DNA of 64,000 nt from an uncultured bacterium (GTDB taxonomy: Bacteria > Myxococcota_A > Polyangia > Polyangiales > Houyiibacteriaceae). Below, piece by piece: positions 10,249 to 19,222 of the stretch. The notes under the pieces are model-generated. The model was given only the letters and a program-made list of their open reading frames with translations, did no database searches and had not been told where the DNA came from. Made by a program: the position numbers and the translations under genes. How positions within the stretch are numbered: the stretch's first letter is position 1; every line of letters begins with the position of its first letter. The DNA lies in NCBI GenBank assembly GCA_938024995.1, contig CALJDU010000012.1, positions 186,001 through 250,000 on the forward strand. The letters run 5' to 3'.

Positions 10249-12443
10249 AACGCTTCACCGATCGTGATGTGCACCGCGCCGGGGAACTGCACGAAGCCGA
10301 GATTGACCTTGATCTCGCGCTGCGCGGGGTCGACCCCCACCGCTTGCGCGCCCGGAACCAGCCACCCGACATCGAGGCGCAAAGGACCGACAATCGTTCG
10401 ATAACGAAGACCGAGCCCCACCGCGGTCCGTAGTCTTCGAAAACGAAAAGAGTCGCCTCGGTTCACGTCGCCGAAGTCAGCGAAGAGGGTGAGCCCGATG
10501 TCCTGCGTGAGGTTGGCGCGAAGCTCGACGCTCGCGAGCCACCGCCGCAGACCGCCATCGTTCTGCTCGTAGATGCGGGTCCCGCTCGGGGTGAGGTCAC
10601 CTGTGTCGGAGAGGAAGCCGGCCGGGAAGCCGCGGTGACTCGTCGCGCCTCCGCCGCGCAGCCGGTAGCGCTGTGGCCCGAGCTCTTGGCTGACCTCGTC
10701 GAGGGCGCCATCGTTGATGTCACCAACAAGCATCGCGCCGAGCGAGAACCGGGCGGCGAGCACCATACCGAGCGGGAGCGGGACATACGCACGCGCCTCC
10801 GGGGTCACGCGCCAGTAGTCCCACGACGACGCGGCGTCGGGGAGCCAGCTCCCCGCTTGCTGAACGCCGACCTGAAAGTAGAAGCCCGAGCGCGGTTGCT
10901 TGACGTCATCGCGGAGGTCGAGCTGCAAGAGCGACTCGAGAAAGAGCACGTGGTAGTCGGACTCGGTGCCATCGTTGGCCGTCCCCAGCTGGACGTTCGC
11001 GTGGACACCGAAGCTGAAGGAGAGCCGGCCGTCGAGGAAGGTACGCCGAACACCGAGAACCGCGTCCAGGTCGTGCCGGAAGAATCGCTGGTTCGGGTCC
11101 GGGCCGACGTCCCAGCGCGCGGTGTGAAAAAGGACCGTTCGTCGCTCGATGAACGAGGGCTGCTCGATCGTGAGACGAAGCTCGTTACCTGGCGAAGGGG
11201 GCTCGACGCCTTGGCGCACGAGCCCAGGGAAGACCAGCTTCGGGCGATCCTCGATTCGGATCCGCCGCAGTCCGCCCAAGAAGTTTCGGTGGTCCGCGAA
11301 GAGGACGAGGTGAATGTCCCATTGCTCGACGTTCTCGGTTTCGCCCACGGTGACCGTTCGGCCCGTCTCGATCCCCGCTCCTAGGCCGTAGCGAAAGCGA
11401 CGTCCCGGCGTGAGTCGAATATCGACGTCGACCTCTCCCGTGCAGATGCCTTCATCGTCCCGATGCGGCACCCCGGTCACCTCGACGCTCGCGAAGGCGC
11501 CGAGCGCGTAGATCTCGTGCTGCGCCTCGCGAAGATTTTTCTCACTGTAGGCGTCACCCGGATCCAAAAACGAGACCGCGCGGATGACGCGTTCGGAGAG
11601 GTCCTCGTTCCCGCTCACGGTGAGCTCTCCAATGATGGTGGGCCGTCCGGGACGCACGTCGTAGTGAACCCGCGCGGTCTTCTCGGTGGGGTCGACCCTC
11701 ACGTCGCCGCGCACCTCCGCGCACGCAAAGTGGGCATCGCCGAGCGTGTGGAGCATCGCGACCTTCGTCGCGTCGTAGAGCGCCTCGTCGAATCGCTCTC
11801 CGACCCGCAGCTGAACCTGTTCTTCGAGCTGCCCGCGAAGCGCCGCGAGTTCACGCGGATCGAACCCGTCCTCGTCGAGGTCGGTCACGATCTCGGAGAC
11901 CAAGATCGGCTCGCCCTCTTCGACCGTGATGTCGATCTCGACGCGGCACCCCTCGTCATCGTCGTCGCGTTCGCAGACCGCGTTGCCTCCATCGCCGGTC
12001 ACGCGGTCGGACCGGTTCGCGCTCTGCGGCGAGAGCTCCACATCAAGAACGCGCGCGTCGTAGTACCCGCGCGCTTGGTACCAGCGCTGGATACGCTGAA
12101 GATCGCGCTGAAAGACCGCGCGGTCAAAGCGAGGCCAGTCCGCCCACGGCCAGCTCCAGAGCTGCACGTTCACGCGCGCGCCATCAAACGGCGCGACCCC
12201 ACACTCCGGGTCCGCGCTGCTCCCGAGGCTAAAGCCGAAGCGGCTGCGCTCGGAGGTCGCGAGGCAAGCCTTGAGCGCTTCGTCGTCCATCTCCTCCACG
12301 CCGTGAACGCGGAGCCGGTAGACGCCGTAGGCATCGGCCGGGATCGTCTTGCAGCCCAGGGACGCCAACGTCAGCGCCATCAGCGCGAGACACCGAACCA
12401 CCAACGCGACAGAGTTCTGAACTGGCATCCGCGCGAGTGTCAC
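10245..12443 (-). CDS. tamA: TamA/BamA-like outer-membrane protein (POTRA + Omp85 barrel)
   Basis: A 732-residue Omp85-family protein: N-terminal signal, POTRA-like domains (about residues 30-330, including VRPGRPTIIGELTVSGNEDL and the second domain DPGDAYSEKNLREAQHEIY), then a bacterial surface antigen barrel from about 340 to the end. The barrel motif region RLRGGGATSHRGFPAG matches the VRGY/F-type conserved lid segment seen in Omp85 proteins, and the last strands contain LRLDVGWLVP. The partner TamB-like gene follows immediately with an ATGA overlap. The annotated GTG start at 12443 overlaps the HEAT gene stop (GTGA); an internal ATG at 12428 would give MPVQNSVALV and is equally plausible. 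The signal ends LASLGC, a possible but atypical lipobox. Confidence 0.85.
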   Translation of the reverse strand: MTLARMPVQNSVALVVRCLALMALTLASLGCKTIPADAYGVYRLRVHGVEEMDDEALKACLATSERSRFGFSLGSSADPECGVAPFDGARVNVQLWSWPWADWPRFDRAVFQRDLQRIQRWYQARGYYDARVLDVELSPQSANRSDRVTGDGGNAVCERDDDDEGCRVEIDITVEEGEPILVSEIVTDLDEDGFDPRELAALRGQLEEQVQLRVGERFDEALYDATKVAMLHTLGDAHFACAEVRGDVRVDPTEKTARVHYDVRPGRPTIIGELTVSGNEDLSERVIRAVSFLDPGDAYSEKNLREAQHEIYALGAFASVEVTGVPHRDDEGICTGEVDVDIRLTPGRRFRYGLGAGIETGRTVTVGETENVEQWDIHLVLFADHRNFLGGLRRIRIEDRPKLVFPGLVRQGVEPPSPGNELRLTIEQPSFIERRTVLFHTARWDVGPDPNQRFFRHDLDAVLGVRRTFLDGRLSFSFGVHANVQLGTANDGTESDYHVLFLESLLQLDLRDDVKQPRSGFYFQVGVQQAGSWLPDAASSWDYWRVTPEARAYVPLPLGMVLAARFSLGAMLVGDINDGALDEVSQELGPQRYRLRGGGATSHRGFPAGFLSDTGDLTPSGTRIYEQNDGGLRRWLASVELRANLTQDIGLTLFADFGDVNRGDSFRFRRLRTAVGLGLRYRTIVGPLRLDVGWLVPGAQAVGVDPAQREIKVNLGFVQFPGAVHITIGEAF

Positions 12444-14968
12444 CGCGAGGCGAGCGGCGTGGTGATCGGATCATCCAGGAGCAACGCCCCCCCGGCGGCG
12501 CGGTTGACGCGCACGTGACCGTTCGCGTCGGCCTTCGTCACGAGCGCCGTCCCATCCGAGAACCGAAGCACCACCCAGCGCCCGCGCAGGAGCGCTCGAC
12601 CGTTCGCGCCGTACGCGTAGACGTCCGCGACCTCGCCCAGTTCGGGCATGACGGGATCGGCGCACGCTTCCGCAACGACCGTGACGAGATCCGCCAGCGC
12701 GCAGCTCGCCCGCTCGGCCTCCGCGAGCTCGAGGGCAGCGGCCCACCGCGCGGCCGCCGCGCGCACGACGGGGGAATCTCCTTGGAGCCAATCGACCACG
12801 TTCACTTCGTCACAACGGGTCCGCGTGATCGCGAAGACGATCGCCAGGTTCGCGCGGATATATGGATCCCGCGTGGTCGTCTCTGCGCAGAGCGTAGAGC
12901 CGTCCGTCAGCACCCCGCGCCTCGCCGCGCGCGCTAGACCAAACGCGGCGGCCGCTCCGGCGGGCCACGGCGAGCGCAGCGCGGCGGTGAGCGCCTCAAG
13001 GTCCGCCTCCGACCCGGAGTCCCCCAACGCCGCGGCGGCGGCCGCCTCAAGACGAGGTTCGCTGAGCGCGCTCACCAACAGTTCGCGTGATCCGTCGACG
13101 CCGGCGAGAGCTTGAATCGCGAGGCGGCGCGCTGCTCCGTTTGGCCCGTCCGTCGCCAGCTCCGAGAGGGCGCGCGCGGCGGCTTCGCTCCCCCACGCGC
13201 TGAGTGTATCGATCGCGCGGTGGGAGAGCGCTTCATCGCGTCCCTTCACGAACTCGACGAGGAGCGTCGTGACCTCGTCGCGGGACTCTTGCGCGAGAGG
13301 TGGTTCGGCCTCGCTCTCGAGCCTCGCCAGACCTCGCGCGAGCGCGACCAAGACCGCGTGGCGATCGGTGGGTGCTTCCCGACGCAAGAGCGCGAGCAAC
13401 GCATCGATGGTCTCGCTCGAAGCGGCGCGACCGGTCGCCTCCGCGGCGCGCATCCGGGTGGCGGGGTCATCGTCTTCGAGCAAGGGCAGCAAGGCGTCGG
13501 CACCGGACGCGTCTCCGATGGCCCCGATCGCGTTCACCGCCGCGCGGCGAAGGTCGGGGGCCTCGTGGGTGAGCAAAGGTCGGAGCACCGGCAGCGCCCG
13601 CTCCGCGCGGGTCGCGCCGAGCAGGTCCACGATCAACGCCCTGTTCTCCGGCCGCGCTTCGCTCAGGATCGCGAGCAACGGGTCGGCTGCGCGACCATCC
13701 GCTTCCCCCCGAAGTCGAAAGTACTCTTTGAGCGCGACGAGCACGGGGCGACGCGTCGCGGGCGCGACGCTGAGCTGAAGGAGCAACGGCACGAGCACGC
13801 GCTCATCACGCGTACGCGCGAGCGCGAGCATGACGTCGGTGCGAGAACCGCGCCGCGCCTCGAGCACCTCCAGCAGCGCGTTGACGGTTTCGGCGCGGGC
13901 GTCCGCTGCCTCCTGGTCGTCAAAGATCCGGGTCACGGTTTGCGCGATGGCGGTCACGTGCGCGTCGTTGCTCGCGACCCGAAGCACGCGCGTCAGATCG
14001 ACGAGGACGCCGGGCTCCTCCGCGCTCCTCCGAACCAGAGCATCTGACGCGACCGTTCGAACCGGTCCGTAGCTAAGCGCCGTGACCAACGCGGAGCGCG
14101 CGCGGTCTGACGCCACTCCGCCGAGCGCCGCCACCGCGGCTCGCGCCTTGCGCACGTCGGGGCTTCGCGACGCGCTCACGAGCGCTGGCACCGCGCGATC
14201 CGATCCGATGCGTCCAAGCGCCGCGATGCACGCCAGCGCCACGTCCGAGTTGCTCTCGTCGACACCTTGCACGAGCGCGCCGGCTGCGCGGGTATCTCCG
14301 AGGGAACCGAGCGCTTGGCTGACCGCCACGCGGACCTGTGGCGCTTCGTCTCGCGCGCGCCCCACAAGCGGCACGACCGCGCGGGCGTCGCCCAAGCGGC
14401 CCAACGCCGCGACCGCCGCGACGCGCACGATCGGATCATCATCATCCAGGCGCCCGAGGATCGGCACGACCACGTCCTCGGTGCCGATCGCCGCCAACGC
14501 GTTCACGCTCGCGCGCCGCACGTCGGCGCTGGCGTCACCGAGCGCGCGAACGATGGAGGCGACGCTTCGCGGTTCTCCGATTCGCCCGAGGGCGCTCACC
14601 GCGCTTCGGCGAACGTCGGCCGCCGGGTCTTCTAGCCAGTCCATCAAGAGCGGAACCGCCACCATCAGCTTGACCCGCCCCGCCGTCTCGGCAGCTTCTG
14701 CGCGGACCCCGGTGTCGTCGTCTTCGAGCGCGCGCAGCACAGACGCTTCGATCGCAGCGGCCGGATACTCCGACAGGAGCCGAATCACTTCGCGACGACG
14801 TGAGGTATCAGGCGACGACAGCTCCCGCTCGAGCCTCGCGAGACGCCCTTCCCATTCAAAGCCGAACGAGAGCGAGGCGATCGCGACCAGCGCGAGCGTC
14901 AGCCCTTTCCGACTCGCGATCGGGGAGACACGACGGCGCCGTCGGTTCCGACGAGGCGATCGAAGCAC
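12440..14968 (-). CDS. HEAT-repeat (PBS-lyase-like) exported protein
   Basis: About 842 residues, composed mostly of HEAT-like helical repeats of roughly 30 residues with the recurring pattern DxxxxVRxxAxxALGRIGD (for example DPIVRVAAVAALGRLGDARA). A strongly basic stretch (RRNRRRRR) followed by a hydrophobic segment LTLALVAIASLSFGF suggests a signal anchor, placing the repeats in the periplasm. A short beta-rich domain closes the protein (VADVYAYGANGRALLRGRWV). The start is uncertain: I use GTG 14968, but the frame stays open to a TTG at 15085. Its stop overlaps the start of the TamA-like gene, so it is probably the first gene of a three-gene envelope operon and may scaffold that machinery. 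HEAT repeats are binding platforms; the ligand is unknown. Confidence 0.8.
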   Translation of the reverse strand: MLRSPRRNRRRRRVSPIASRKGLTLALVAIASLSFGFEWEGRLARLERELSSPDTSRRREVIRLLSEYPAAAIEASVLRALEDDDTGVRAEAAETAGRVKLMVAVPLLMDWLEDPAADVRRSAVSALGRIGEPRSVASIVRALGDASADVRRASVNALAAIGTEDVVVPILGRLDDDDPIVRVAAVAALGRLGDARAVVPLVGRARDEAPQVRVAVSQALGSLGDTRAAGALVQGVDESNSDVALACIAALGRIGSDRAVPALVSASRSPDVRKARAAVAALGGVASDRARSALVTALSYGPVRTVASDALVRRSAEEPGVLVDLTRVLRVASNDAHVTAIAQTVTRIFDDQEAADARAETVNALLEVLEARRGSRTDVMLALARTRDERVLVPLLLQLSVAPATRRPVLVALKEYFRLRGEADGRAADPLLAILSEARPENRALIVDLLGATRAERALPVLRPLLTHEAPDLRRAAVNAIGAIGDASGADALLPLLEDDDPATRMRAAEATGRAASSETIDALLALLRREAPTDRHAVLVALARGLARLESEAEPPLAQESRDEVTTLLVEFVKGRDEALSHRAIDTLSAWGSEAAARALSELATDGPNGAARRLAIQALAGVDGSRELLVSALSEPRLEAAAAAALGDSGSEADLEALTAALRSPWPAGAAAAFGLARAARRGVLTDGSTLCAETTTRDPYIRANLAIVFAITRTRCDEVNVVDWLQGDSPVVRAAAARWAAALELAEAERASCALADLVTVVAEACADPVMPELGEVADVYAYGANGRALLRGRWVVLRFSDGTALVTKADANGHVRVNRAAGGALLLDDPITTPLASR

Positions 14969-15213
14969 AATGGAGAGAGGGAAGATCACTTGATGATTCG
15001 CGACACGAACCCGCAGCGCGGCCAACGTCGGGGTGGGGAAAAAGAGGCCGAAGACAAGCTCCGCGCCCTGTGACGCAACACCCAAAACCGTAGCACCATT
15101 TCAGCGGCTCGGAGGTGCGGGATCGTCGGCGAAGGGACGCTTCACACCTCCCTGAAATCGGGACCTACCGGGGGCTCGCAAAGAGGCTCCACCCCTGCTA
15201 TGCCCAGGCGATC

Positions 15214-16632
15214 ATGGGTAAGCGCTACATCGTGCAGACGTTCGGCTGTCAAATGAACGTTCACGACTCGCGACGGATGGAGGAGGTCCTCGCCGACGCG
15301 GGCTACTCCCCGACCGACAGTCCGACCCTCGCGGATGTGATCGTCGTCAACACGTGCAGCGTTCGCGAGAAGGCAGAGCACAAGCTGATGAGCCTCTTAG
15401 GGACCCTGCGGCCGCTCAAGGAGCAGGGCCGACAGGTGACGCTCGCGGTCGCCGGATGCGTGGCCCAGCAAGAAGGCGAGCGTCTGCTCAAAAAGGCGCC
15501 CTTCGTCGACGTCGTCCTCGGTCCAGACAACATCCCTGAGCTGCCGACGCTCGTGGCGGAGGCAGAGCGCGGCGCGCCGCCGATCGCGCGGACCGTTTTC
15601 GACGATGTCGCGCCGAGCTTCCTGATGGCGCGCCCGCGACACGAAGAAGTGACCGCCTTCGTCACGACGATGAAGGGCTGCGACGAGCGGTGCACTTTCT
15701 GCGTCGTCCCCTACACCCGCGGGAGCGAGCGCTACCGGCCCGCGAGTGACATCCTGGGCGAGGTCCGGCGTCTGGTCGACGGCGGGGTCCGCGAGATCAC
15801 GCTGCTCGGTCAGACCGTCAACTCGTGGTTCGAAGACCTCTCGGACAAGCCTCGCGGCAAGCGCGCGCCTTCACGTTCGCGCTTCGCGGATCTGTTGCGC
15901 CGCATCGCCGACGAAGCCCCCGAGCTTACGCGGCTCCGGTACACCTCTCCCCATCCGCGACACGTGACCCCCGCGCTCGTGGACGCGCACCGCGAGCTCG
16001 CCGTGCTCCCGGCGCATGTGCACCTCCCGGTGCAGTCCGGCAGCGATCGTTTGCTCAAGCGCATGGCGCGACGCTACACCCGCGAGCAGTACCTCGAGAG
16101 CGCGCGCCTGCTGCGTTCCGCGCGCGACGGCCTCACGCTCTCCAGCGATTTCATCGTGGGGTTCCCAGGCGAGACCGACGAGGACTTTGAACAGACGCTT
16201 TCGCTCGCGCGGGAAGCTGGCTTCGTCGCGGCCTTCTGCTTCAAGTACTCCCCACGTCCACACACCGCCGCGCTCGCGCTCGGCGACGACGTCCCCGAGG
16301 CCGTCAAGGACGAGCGGCTCGCGCGCCTCTTCGAGGTCATCGCGGAGCAACAAGACGCCCACCTGGCGTCGCTCGTCGGCACCCGCGTGTCCGTGTTGAT
16401 TGAGGGTGAGAACCAGCAGGTCGCGGGGCGCTTCACGGGGCGGAGCGAGCGCCACGAAATCGTTCACGTCGAGGTGCCTGAAGGTGCGCGTCCGATCGGC
16501 GAGGTGGTCGAGGCGACCGTGGTCTCCGCCTTCAAACACAGCTTGCTCGGCCGGATGGACGGCGGCATCCCGATCGATGTTCCCAAAAAGAAGAAGGCGA
16601 AGACCGCCCTCAAAATCGTAGGCTCTCCGTGA
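15214..16632 (+). CDS. miaB: tRNA-2-methylthio-N6-dimethylallyladenosine synthase
   Basis: Radical-SAM methylthiotransferase that modifies i6A37 of tRNAs reading UNN codons to ms2i6A. Starting at ATG 15214 the protein begins MGKRYIVQTFGCQMNVHDS, the family N-terminus. Domains are an N-terminal MTTase domain holding the second cluster (Cys12, Cys48, Cys82), a radical-SAM domain with CxxxCxxC at Cys156, Cys160 and Cys163 (GCDERCTFC), and a C-terminal TRAM domain (LVGTRVSVLIEGENQQVAGR). At 472 residues it is slightly longer than usual because of a Lys-rich tail (PKKKKAKTALK). The stop overlaps the next start (GTGA), so it heads an operon with the VanZ-like and carbonic-anhydrase-like genes. RimO and MtaB are alternatives but fit the N-terminus less well. 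Confidence 0.95.
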   Translation: MGKRYIVQTFGCQMNVHDSRRMEEVLADAGYSPTDSPTLADVIVVNTCSVREKAEHKLMSLLGTLRPLKEQGRQVTLAVAGCVAQQEGERLLKKAPFVDVVLGPDNIPELPTLVAEAERGAPPIARTVFDDVAPSFLMARPRHEEVTAFVTTMKGCDERCTFCVVPYTRGSERYRPASDILGEVRRLVDGGVREITLLGQTVNSWFEDLSDKPRGKRAPSRSRFADLLRRIADEAPELTRLRYTSPHPRHVTPALVDAHRELAVLPAHVHLPVQSGSDRLLKRMARRYTREQYLESARLLRSARDGLTLSSDFIVGFPGETDEDFEQTLSLAREAGFVAAFCFKYSPRPHTAALALGDDVPEAVKDERLARLFEVIAEQQDAHLASLVGTRVSVLIEGENQQVAGRFTGRSERHEIVHVEVPEGARPIGEVVEATVVSAFKHSLLGRMDGGIPIDVPKKKKAKTALKIVGSP

Positions 16633-17030
16633 GCGCGCGGGTTCGTCCGTGGCTCCCCGCGCTGCTCTACATGCTCCTCATCTTTGTGCTCTCGTCGCTG
16701 CGCTTGGTCGTCCCCGAGATCGAGCGCTTCCCGCTGAAAGACAAGGGCATCCACTTCGTCGAGTACGCCATCTTGGGCCTGCTCTGCGGATACGCCTCGC
16801 ACAAGACCTGGCCCTCTCGTTCGCTCCTTCGGACGGCCGCCGTCGGTGCATTGGTCGCGAGCGCGTGGGGCCTCTCTGACGAGATTCACCAGTCCTTCGT
16901 TCCCGGACGCTCTGCCGAGCTGCTCGACCTGGTCGCCGACGCGATCGGCGCGTCGATCGGCGCCGGGCTCTCTACCCTTCCCTACGCCCTGCGCTCCGAT
17001 GAAGTGAGCGCGACCGAGGTCCGTTCATGA
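16629..17030 (+). CDS. VanZ-like family membrane protein
   Basis: A 133-residue protein with three to four hydrophobic segments and the VanZ-family signatures KDKGIHFVEYAILGLL and SDEIHQSFVPGRSAELLDLVAD. The family is named for a teicoplanin-resistance accessory protein, but most members are uncharacterised membrane proteins; resistance should not be assumed. The GTG start overlaps the miaB stop by four bases and its own stop overlaps the next ATG by four bases, so the three genes are likely translated as a coupled unit. Confidence 0.88.
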   Translation: MSARVRPWLPALLYMLLIFVLSSLRLVVPEIERFPLKDKGIHFVEYAILGLLCGYASHKTWPSRSLLRTAAVGALVASAWGLSDEIHQSFVPGRSAELLDLVADAIGASIGAGLSTLPYALRSDEVSATEVRS

Positions 17031-17548
17031 GCATCATCCTCCCGTATCGCGGTGTCTCCCCGACCATCGCCGACGACGCGTTCGTGGCGCCCAACGCCGC
17101 CGTCATCGGCGACGTTCACATTGGCGCCGAGAGCAGCATCTGGTTCTCGACGACCATCCGCGGCGACGTCATGCCGATCCGAGTCGGCGCGCGCACCTCC
17201 ATCCAAGATGGATCGGTCGTCCACGCGACCGGCGGCTGGGCCGAAACGAAAATCGGCGACGACTGCGTCGTGGGGCACACCGTGATTCTGCACGGCTGCC
17301 ACATCGGCGACCGCGTCTTGATCGGAATGGGAACGATCGTCTTGGACGCCGCGATCATCGGAGATGATTGCCTCATTGGGGCCGGCTCACTGGTCACCGC
17401 GCGAACCGAGATCCCGCCTGGCATGCTCGCGTTTGGACGCCCCGCGAAGGTCAAGCGCCCGCTCACCGACATCGAGCGTCAACGCATCCGCGAGGGCGCC
17501 GAGATCTACGTCGGGAAATGCCGCGACTACCGCGCGGCCACGTCGTAG
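17027..17548 (+). CDS. Gamma-carbonic anhydrase-like hexapeptide-repeat protein
   Basis: A 173-residue left-handed beta-helix protein of the gamma-CA/YrdA/PaaY group. It begins with the family pattern SPTIADDAFVAPNAAVIGDV, and has hexapeptide turns throughout. Candidate zinc ligands are the histidines in VVHATGGW, VVGHTVILHGCHIGD; SIQDGSVVH and the GHTV...HGC pair match the usual three-histidine pattern. Proteins of this class hydrate CO2, act on acyl-CoA thioesters, or have lost activity, so the substrate cannot be settled here. Last gene of the miaB operon; its stop codon lies inside a short tandem duplication. Confidence 0.9.
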   Translation: MSIILPYRGVSPTIADDAFVAPNAAVIGDVHIGAESSIWFSTTIRGDVMPIRVGARTSIQDGSVVHATGGWAETKIGDDCVVGHTVILHGCHIGDRVLIGMGTIVLDAAIIGDDCLIGAGSLVTARTEIPPGMLAFGRPAKVKRPLTDIERQRIREGAEIYVGKCRDYRAATS

Positions 17549-17568
17549 CGATTCAGGTAGCGATTCAG
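17545..17568. repeat. 12-base tandem duplication spanning a stop codon
   Basis: GTAGCGATTCAG occurs twice in perfect tandem, the first copy containing the TAG stop of the carbonic-anhydrase-like gene. Seen directly; probably a replication-slippage duplication. Confidence 0.75.
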
Positions 17569-17594
17569 TCTCGGGGCTGACGGCCTAGAGCGGC

Positions 17595-18395
17595 TCAGTA
17601 GTCCGCGTCGTCGTCGTAGTCGAAGCCTTCGGCTTCTGTGCGCGCCGCGTTCGCTTTACGGCGGCGGTACGGCGTGACGAAGTTCTTCTTGAGGCGCTCA
17701 AGCTCGCGCTGCTTCAGCGGGCGGTACTGACCCGGGCGAAGCCCTTCGGTCTTGATGCCCGCGAAGCTCATCCGAACCAAGCGCATCACCCGGTTCCCGA
17801 TCGCTTCGCCCATACGAATGATCTGGCGGTTCTTGCCTTCGCGAAGCGTGATGTGCACCCAGGTGTGGCCGTCTTCGACCCGCTGTACGCGGGCGTCGGT
17901 CGGCCGCGTAACGTACCCGTCATCCAGCGTCACACCGTTCCGGAGCAAGCTGAGCTCGTCCTCGTTGATGTCGCCGGCGAACTTCACCGCGTAGAGCTTC
18001 GGGACACTCATGGCGGGACGAAGCAGCGCCTCGGTCAGCTCGCCATCGTTGGTCATCAAGAGCGCGCCGCTGGTGTTGAAGTCGAGCCGGCCGACCGGGT
18101 AGACCCGTTCCTTCACGCGGCGGAGGAGCTCCTTCACGGTCTTACGGTCTTCGGGGTCAGACATCGTCGACATGACCGCGCGGGGCTTGTGGAGGATGTA
18201 GTAAACCGGCTTCTCGGACACGACGCGGCGCCCGTCCACCTCGACCTTGTCGCGGATGGGGTCGACCTTCGTGCCGAGGCGCGTGATGATCTTGCCGTTC
18301 ACGCGAACGCGTCCCGCGGTGATGAGATCTTCGGCCGCGCGCCGGGAGGCAATCCCAGCGCGCGCGATGACCTTCTGGACGCGCTCAAGAGCCAT
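17595..18395 (-). CDS. RsuA/RluB-family rRNA pseudouridine synthase
   Basis: Site-specific isomerisation of uridine to pseudouridine in rRNA. Residues 3-60 form an S4 RNA-binding domain (MALERVQKVIARAGIASRRA, then GRVRVNGKIITRLGTKVD). The catalytic domain carries YPVGRLDFNTSGALLMTNDG with the active-site Asp105, and KNRQIIRMGEAIG further on. The C-terminal tail is basic and then acidic (DYDDDADY). Length, 266 residues, is nearer RluB/RluE/RsuA than RluA/C/D. Resolving RluB from RsuA needs a tree. Its start lies two bases past the stop of the upstream lipoprotein gene on the same strand, so co-transcription with the two lipoprotein genes is likely. Confidence 0.92.
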   Translation of the reverse strand: MALERVQKVIARAGIASRRAAEDLITAGRVRVNGKIITRLGTKVDPIRDKVEVDGRRVVSEKPVYYILHKPRAVMSTMSDPEDRKTVKELLRRVKERVYPVGRLDFNTSGALLMTNDGELTEALLRPAMSVPKLYAVKFAGDINEDELSLLRNGVTLDDGYVTRPTDARVQRVEDGHTWVHITLREGKNRQIIRMGEAIGNRVMRLVRMSFAGIKTEGLRPGQYRPLKQRELERLKKNFVTPYRRRKANAARTEAEGFDYDDDADY

Positions 18396-18397
18396 GC

Positions 18398-19222
18398 TCA
18401 GCCCGCTTCGCCTGGGCCGACGGGCTCGTCGGTCTCATCTTCGGACTCGGGAGAAGACTCGGCCTCCGCGGCTTCGGCCGCTTCCCGCTCACGCTCCAGG
18501 CGCTGCTGCTGGCGCTGAAGAACGTCGTCGCGATCCCAGCGATCGACGCGACCATCGCCGTCGAGGTCGGTCCCCATACGGACCATGCGGCCGTTCTCGA
18601 AGTACTCCCAGCGATCAGGCTGCCAGCGATCGGCGGTGCTGCGCCCGCCCATGTCACGCTCCGAGCGAACCGGGCGCCCGTTCTCGAAAAAGATCTTGGT
18701 GTCGACGCGGCCATCGGCCGTCGAGTCCATCTCCTGGGTCACGATGCGACCGCGATCGAATCGCGTGATCTCGTCCATCCGGCCATCGAAATTCCGGTCG
18801 GACTCCTCGCAGGTGGGGCGACCCTCGGCGTTGTAAATACGAACGACGTCTTTGCTCCCGTCACCGTTGAGGTCCGCTTCGCGGCAGATCAACACGAGAC
18901 GCGCGAGGCGACCGCTGCCGACGACCATGAAGACCTTGCGGACGTCTGGGTACTCATCGCCCGAGGTGTCGTACTCGCTCGACTCGGTAGACGGTGACTC
19001 GCTGGAGCAAGGGTCGGTGATGCCCTTTTCCTGAAGCTCACGATCGACGTCGCAGGAGGTCGAAGCGGCGGCCGAGCGCCCGCTCGCGCGTTGCGTCGTG
19101 TCGAGTGATTCAGAGCGGATCGTGTTTCGGTTTTCGGACTCTCCGCCGCCGCATCCGAGGACACAGAAGGAGGTCACGATGAGCGACGCCAAGCCGGCGT
19201 TCAGGTTCACTACGCGGTTCAT
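18398..19222 (-). CDS. Asp-repeat lipoprotein, second of a paralogous pair
   Basis: A 274-residue predicted lipoprotein. ATG 19222 is preceded by GAGGAGGAAG and overlaps the stop of the upstream paralog (ATGA). The signal peptide ends VLGC with Cys24 as lipidation site. The mature protein has repeated units of about 25-35 residues that pair an acidic loop with a short beta pattern: ADLNGDGSKDVVRIYN, DRNFDGRMDEITRFD, DSTADGRVDTKIFFENG, DLDGDGRVDRWDRDD. These resemble calcium-binding type-3 thrombospondin or dockerin-like loops and the toxin-type MORN-like xYFENGR element. A Glu-rich tail ends the protein. I recognise no named family; surface or periplasmic calcium-dependent structure is an inference. 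Confidence 0.78.
   Translation of the reverse strand: MNRVVNLNAGLASLIVTSFCVLGCGGGESENRNTIRSESLDTTQRASGRSAAASTSCDVDRELQEKGITDPCSSESPSTESSEYDTSGDEYPDVRKVFMVVGSGRLARLVLICREADLNGDGSKDVVRIYNAEGRPTCEESDRNFDGRMDEITRFDRGRIVTQEMDSTADGRVDTKIFFENGRPVRSERDMGGRSTADRWQPDRWEYFENGRMVRMGTDLDGDGRVDRWDRDDVLQRQQQRLEREREAAEAAEAESSPESEDETDEPVGPGEAG

Noticed and set aside
16629..17030. Glycopeptide-resistance gene (VanZ)
   Set aside because: Only the VanZ-like fold is supported; no vanHAX-type genes are present, and most family members have nothing to do with resistance.
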